This document shows positions 5,879-7,984 of a stretch of 7,984 bases of DNA, in pieces. This stretch comes from an uncultured bacterium (GTDB lineage: Bacteria > Bacteroidota > Ignavibacteria > Ignavibacteriales > Melioribacteraceae): assembly GCA_937936675.1 (NCBI GenBank), contig CALDDL010000014.1, positions 1-7,984 of the forward strand, written 5' to 3'. Position 1 is the first letter of the stretch, and the number at the start of each line of letters is the position of its first letter. The position numbers were made by a program, and so were the translations under genes. Under the pieces are notes generated by a model. That model saw only the letters and a program-made list of their open reading frames with translations. It had not been told where the DNA came from and made no database searches.

Positions 5879-7984
5879 TCAGCGCGTATATTTATCTATA
5901 AGCAGCTTTGCTAAAATGGAATCCCAGATGTAATTCGGTGGTGAATTTAGCACTTCATTATCGGGGCTATATGACTCCCAAAAATTATGATTCTTCTTTA
6001 ATTGCACCGATGCCGCATTAATCATTTTATCTGCGAGTTGATCCGCTAGATCATCATACTCATAATTTCGCAATCCGTCATAAACCATATAATCCCAAAG
6101 TAGCCATACTGGTCCATTCCATTTGCAACAGTAATCAACATAAGGTGAAAACCATTTGTCATCAGCGGCAAGAGTCGGCACTCCATACTTCCGCCAAAAT
6201 TTCGTTGTATCGGTGAGTTTATTAATTAATAATTCTGCTCTCTCTTTATCGACTGCCTCAGCCCAAAGTGGAAGGAATCCGATAATCTCTTCGCGCCTTA
6301 AATCACGACTCATAAATTTGAAACTAAAATCCTCTTTATTAATCGAGAAGAAAAATTTCTTTTCATTATCCCACATTCTTTCATTCACTAATTGACTTAT
6401 TGTATCGGCTTTTGCCAGGTAATATTTTGCATCTTCACCCATTGCGAGCTCGCCTGCTATTTTACTTAACGAACGAAGTTCTTTAATTATCATCACCGTC
6501 AAATCGAGGCACTCAAGTTCATCGGAAATATCTTCCTTATCGACATCAAGATATCGATCGGCAGAAACCTGAAAGACGGCATTATACCAATCACGAACGT
6601 TTTCTATTATTCCATACGGACCCCATTCAAATGTTCCGTTATGATTTAAGTCCCTGTTTTCGAAAAGCCAATTGATATATTTCTTACCGGAGCGATAGGC
6701 ATCATTAAGGAATTTTTTATCCTTACTTACTGAATATACTTCCCAGTTAATCCAATTGAAAAATGGCGCCGAGGTGGATGACATATCTTTATTGGTAACT
6801 TTAGAGAAATGAGGATAATCTTGCATGCCGCGTGGTCCATGTCGATAAGCAATCAGACCATCCTCCCTCTGCTGTTCGATATAAACATATTGTGAACCTT
6901 GCGCAGAAACGGGGTCGAGATAAACGTAAGCGAGCATACTGAGCGATTCGTGAAGCACTTGATGACCGTGCCCCCAGCCCCAAAGCGGCTCACGAGAGAA
7001 AACATAATAATTATAATTTGTTTTTCCCTCAGGCGGAAGCATGCATCCTCTTACCAAATTAAATGCTCCGAGATAGATAAGTTTTTCCTCTTCGGTATTA
7101 AATTTTATTCTCGGTATGCGACTGAATAATTTTATGTTATTATCTAAATATTTTTGAAGCGACTGATTTTTGAGTGAATTAATTTCCTTTAATAATTCTT
7201 GCGGATTTTCATTTACGTCCTGCCAGCCGCGGAAATATTTAATATTTTTTTCTTCACCCGGACTGAGCGAAAGCTTTCCATGAAGCGAAATAAAATCTCT
7301 ACTGCCTTCGATGGCGTGATTCAATGAATCATTTCGATTATCGGAATAGAAATCTGTTTTTATTGTATTATAAAAATCATTCATATCTCCTTCATAAGCA
7401 CCAAAAGAATAGATATCAAAACCCGCCGCAAAAATATCTCTTGTATCAGTGGGATAAGGAGCATTCTTATATAATGAACTTATTAATCGATATTTTGATT
7501 CATGATGACCTGTGATATATGCACTATTTTCTTTATCAAAATTTTTTATAACGAGTGAATCAGTTCCTAATTCGAGAACGGGATATATTTCTACATCATG
7601 TTTAATCTTATCTTCGTTTTTAATATTGATACTTACTACCGAGATCGAGGAGCTATAAACAAAAAATGTTTCCTGAATTTTTATCCCCTTAAACGGTGAG
7701 TATTCAATTACTGCCATATCGGGGAATGAGGCAATAACGATCGGCTTTTCATAATATTCACCGATATTTTTTACTACTACTTGATCGATTTTCCAGAGTG
7801 AAAAAAATTTACCGGCTTCATCCCCGCTATATGTAATTGGTGTGCAATCGGAATAGTAATCCATCTTATAACCTTTATCACCATATAGCCGCGAGCGTTC
7901 CATCGAAGCAGTATAAGTGGTGTATAGCGGGTCATTCCCTCCTGCACTTATTTTTAGATAGTCATCATTAATAACTAATCTCTG
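5879..7984 (-). CDS. GH63-like (alpha/alpha)6-barrel glycosidase, N-terminus outside window
   Basis: The frame is open to the right edge: 27 codons precede the Met at 7903 and read as normal protein (RLVINDDYLKISAGG...), so the true start lies outside the window and a signal peptide cannot be judged. Numbering from that Met (674 residues to the stop), a beta-sandwich N-terminal domain (to about 230) leads into a barrel domain. Family-like motifs are EPLWGWGHGHQVLHESLSM (305-323), EDGLIAYRHGPRG (347-359), FEWGPYGIIENVRDWYNAVFQ (425-445), ECLDLTVMIIKELRSL (464-479), GVPTLAADDKWFSPYVDYCCKWNGPVWLLWDYM (574-606) and FWESYSPDNE (641-650). By analogy with GH63 enzymes such as YgjK, D438 is the likely acid and E643 the likely base. 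It would hydrolyse an alpha-glycosidic bond; the exact sugar is unknown. The exported GDE_C-like glycosidase lies 238 bp downstream in the same direction, which suggests a shared substrate. GH37 (trehalase) is a related, less likely alternative. Confidence 0.85.
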   Translation of the reverse strand, partial: QRLVINDDYLKISAGGNDPLYTTYTASMERSRLYGDKGYKMDYYSDCTPITYSGDEAGKFFSLWKIDQVVVKNIGEYYEKPIVIASFPDMAVIEYSPFKGIKIQETFFVYSSSISVVSINIKNEDKIKHDVEIYPVLELGTDSLVIKNFDKENSAYITGHHESKYRLISSLYKNAPYPTDTRDIFAAGFDIYSFGAYEGDMNDFYNTIKTDFYSDNRNDSLNHAIEGSRDFISLHGKLSLSPGEEKNIKYFRGWQDVNENPQELLKEINSLKNQSLQKYLDNNIKLFSRIPRIKFNTEEEKLIYLGAFNLVRGCMLPPEGKTNYNYYVFSREPLWGWGHGHQVLHESLSMLAYVYLDPVSAQGSQYVYIEQQREDGLIAYRHGPRGMQDYPHFSKVTNKDMSSTSAPFFNWINWEVYSVSKDKKFLNDAYRSGKKYINWLFENRDLNHNGTFEWGPYGIIENVRDWYNAVFQVSADRYLDVDKEDISDELECLDLTVMIIKELRSLSKIAGELAMGEDAKYYLAKADTISQLVNERMWDNEKKFFFSINKEDFSFKFMSRDLRREEIIGFLPLWAEAVDKERAELLINKLTDTTKFWRKYGVPTLAADDKWFSPYVDYCCKWNGPVWLLWDYMVYDGLRNYEYDDLADQLADKMINAASVQLKKNHNFWESYSPDNEVLNSPPNYIWDSILAKLLIDKYTR

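Noticed and set aside
7901..7903. ATG at 7903 as the start of the GH63-like gene
   Set aside because: The frame continues open with protein-like sequence to the window edge, so this Met is probably internal.

Overview
The window is AT-rich bacterial DNA with densely packed genes on two opposing strands. The left part (positions 9-1951) carries two plus-strand genes. The rest carries a minus-strand cluster of three genes that enters at the right edge and runs down to 2151. The mix of an anaerobe-style ferredoxin-like protein, exported (alpha/alpha)6-barrel glycosidases and AT-rich genes with recognisable Shine-Dalgarno sites would fit a fermentative or facultative bacterium of the Bacteroidota/Ignavibacteriota type. 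No marker gene here settles the taxonomy, so this is only a weak guess.

Plus strand: a 349-residue iron-sulfur protein (two ferredoxin-type motifs plus a conserved cysteine-containing C-terminal domain) is followed after 5 bp by a 295-residue class I SAM-dependent methyltransferase. They look co-transcribed. Both proteins carry a hydrophilic low-complexity stretch in their middle or C-terminal half, which is unusual for two neighbouring genes. The 199 bp between the methyltransferase stop and the convergent gene end at 2151 holds no gene and no clear terminator.

Minus strand, in transcription order: (1) a GH63-like (alpha/alpha)6-barrel glycosidase whose N-terminus lies beyond the right edge; (2) a 238-bp gap with a plausible terminator made of two successive hairpins, and otherwise nothing I can name; (3) an exported 857-residue protein with an amylo-alpha-1,6-glucosidase (GDE_C)-like catalytic domain; (4) a 307-residue ATP-grasp ligase that overlaps the preceding gene by 8 bp and starts at a TTG codon behind a good Shine-Dalgarno sequence.

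The two glycosidases probably act together on an alpha-linked oligosaccharide outside the cytoplasm. The tight coupling of the second one to an ATP-grasp ligase is the oddest arrangement in the window. I see no tRNA, rRNA, CRISPR array, transposase or attachment site. Nothing here proves a new system; the best leads are the glycosidase/ATP-grasp coupling, the incomplete second Fe-S motif and the two low-complexity insertions.
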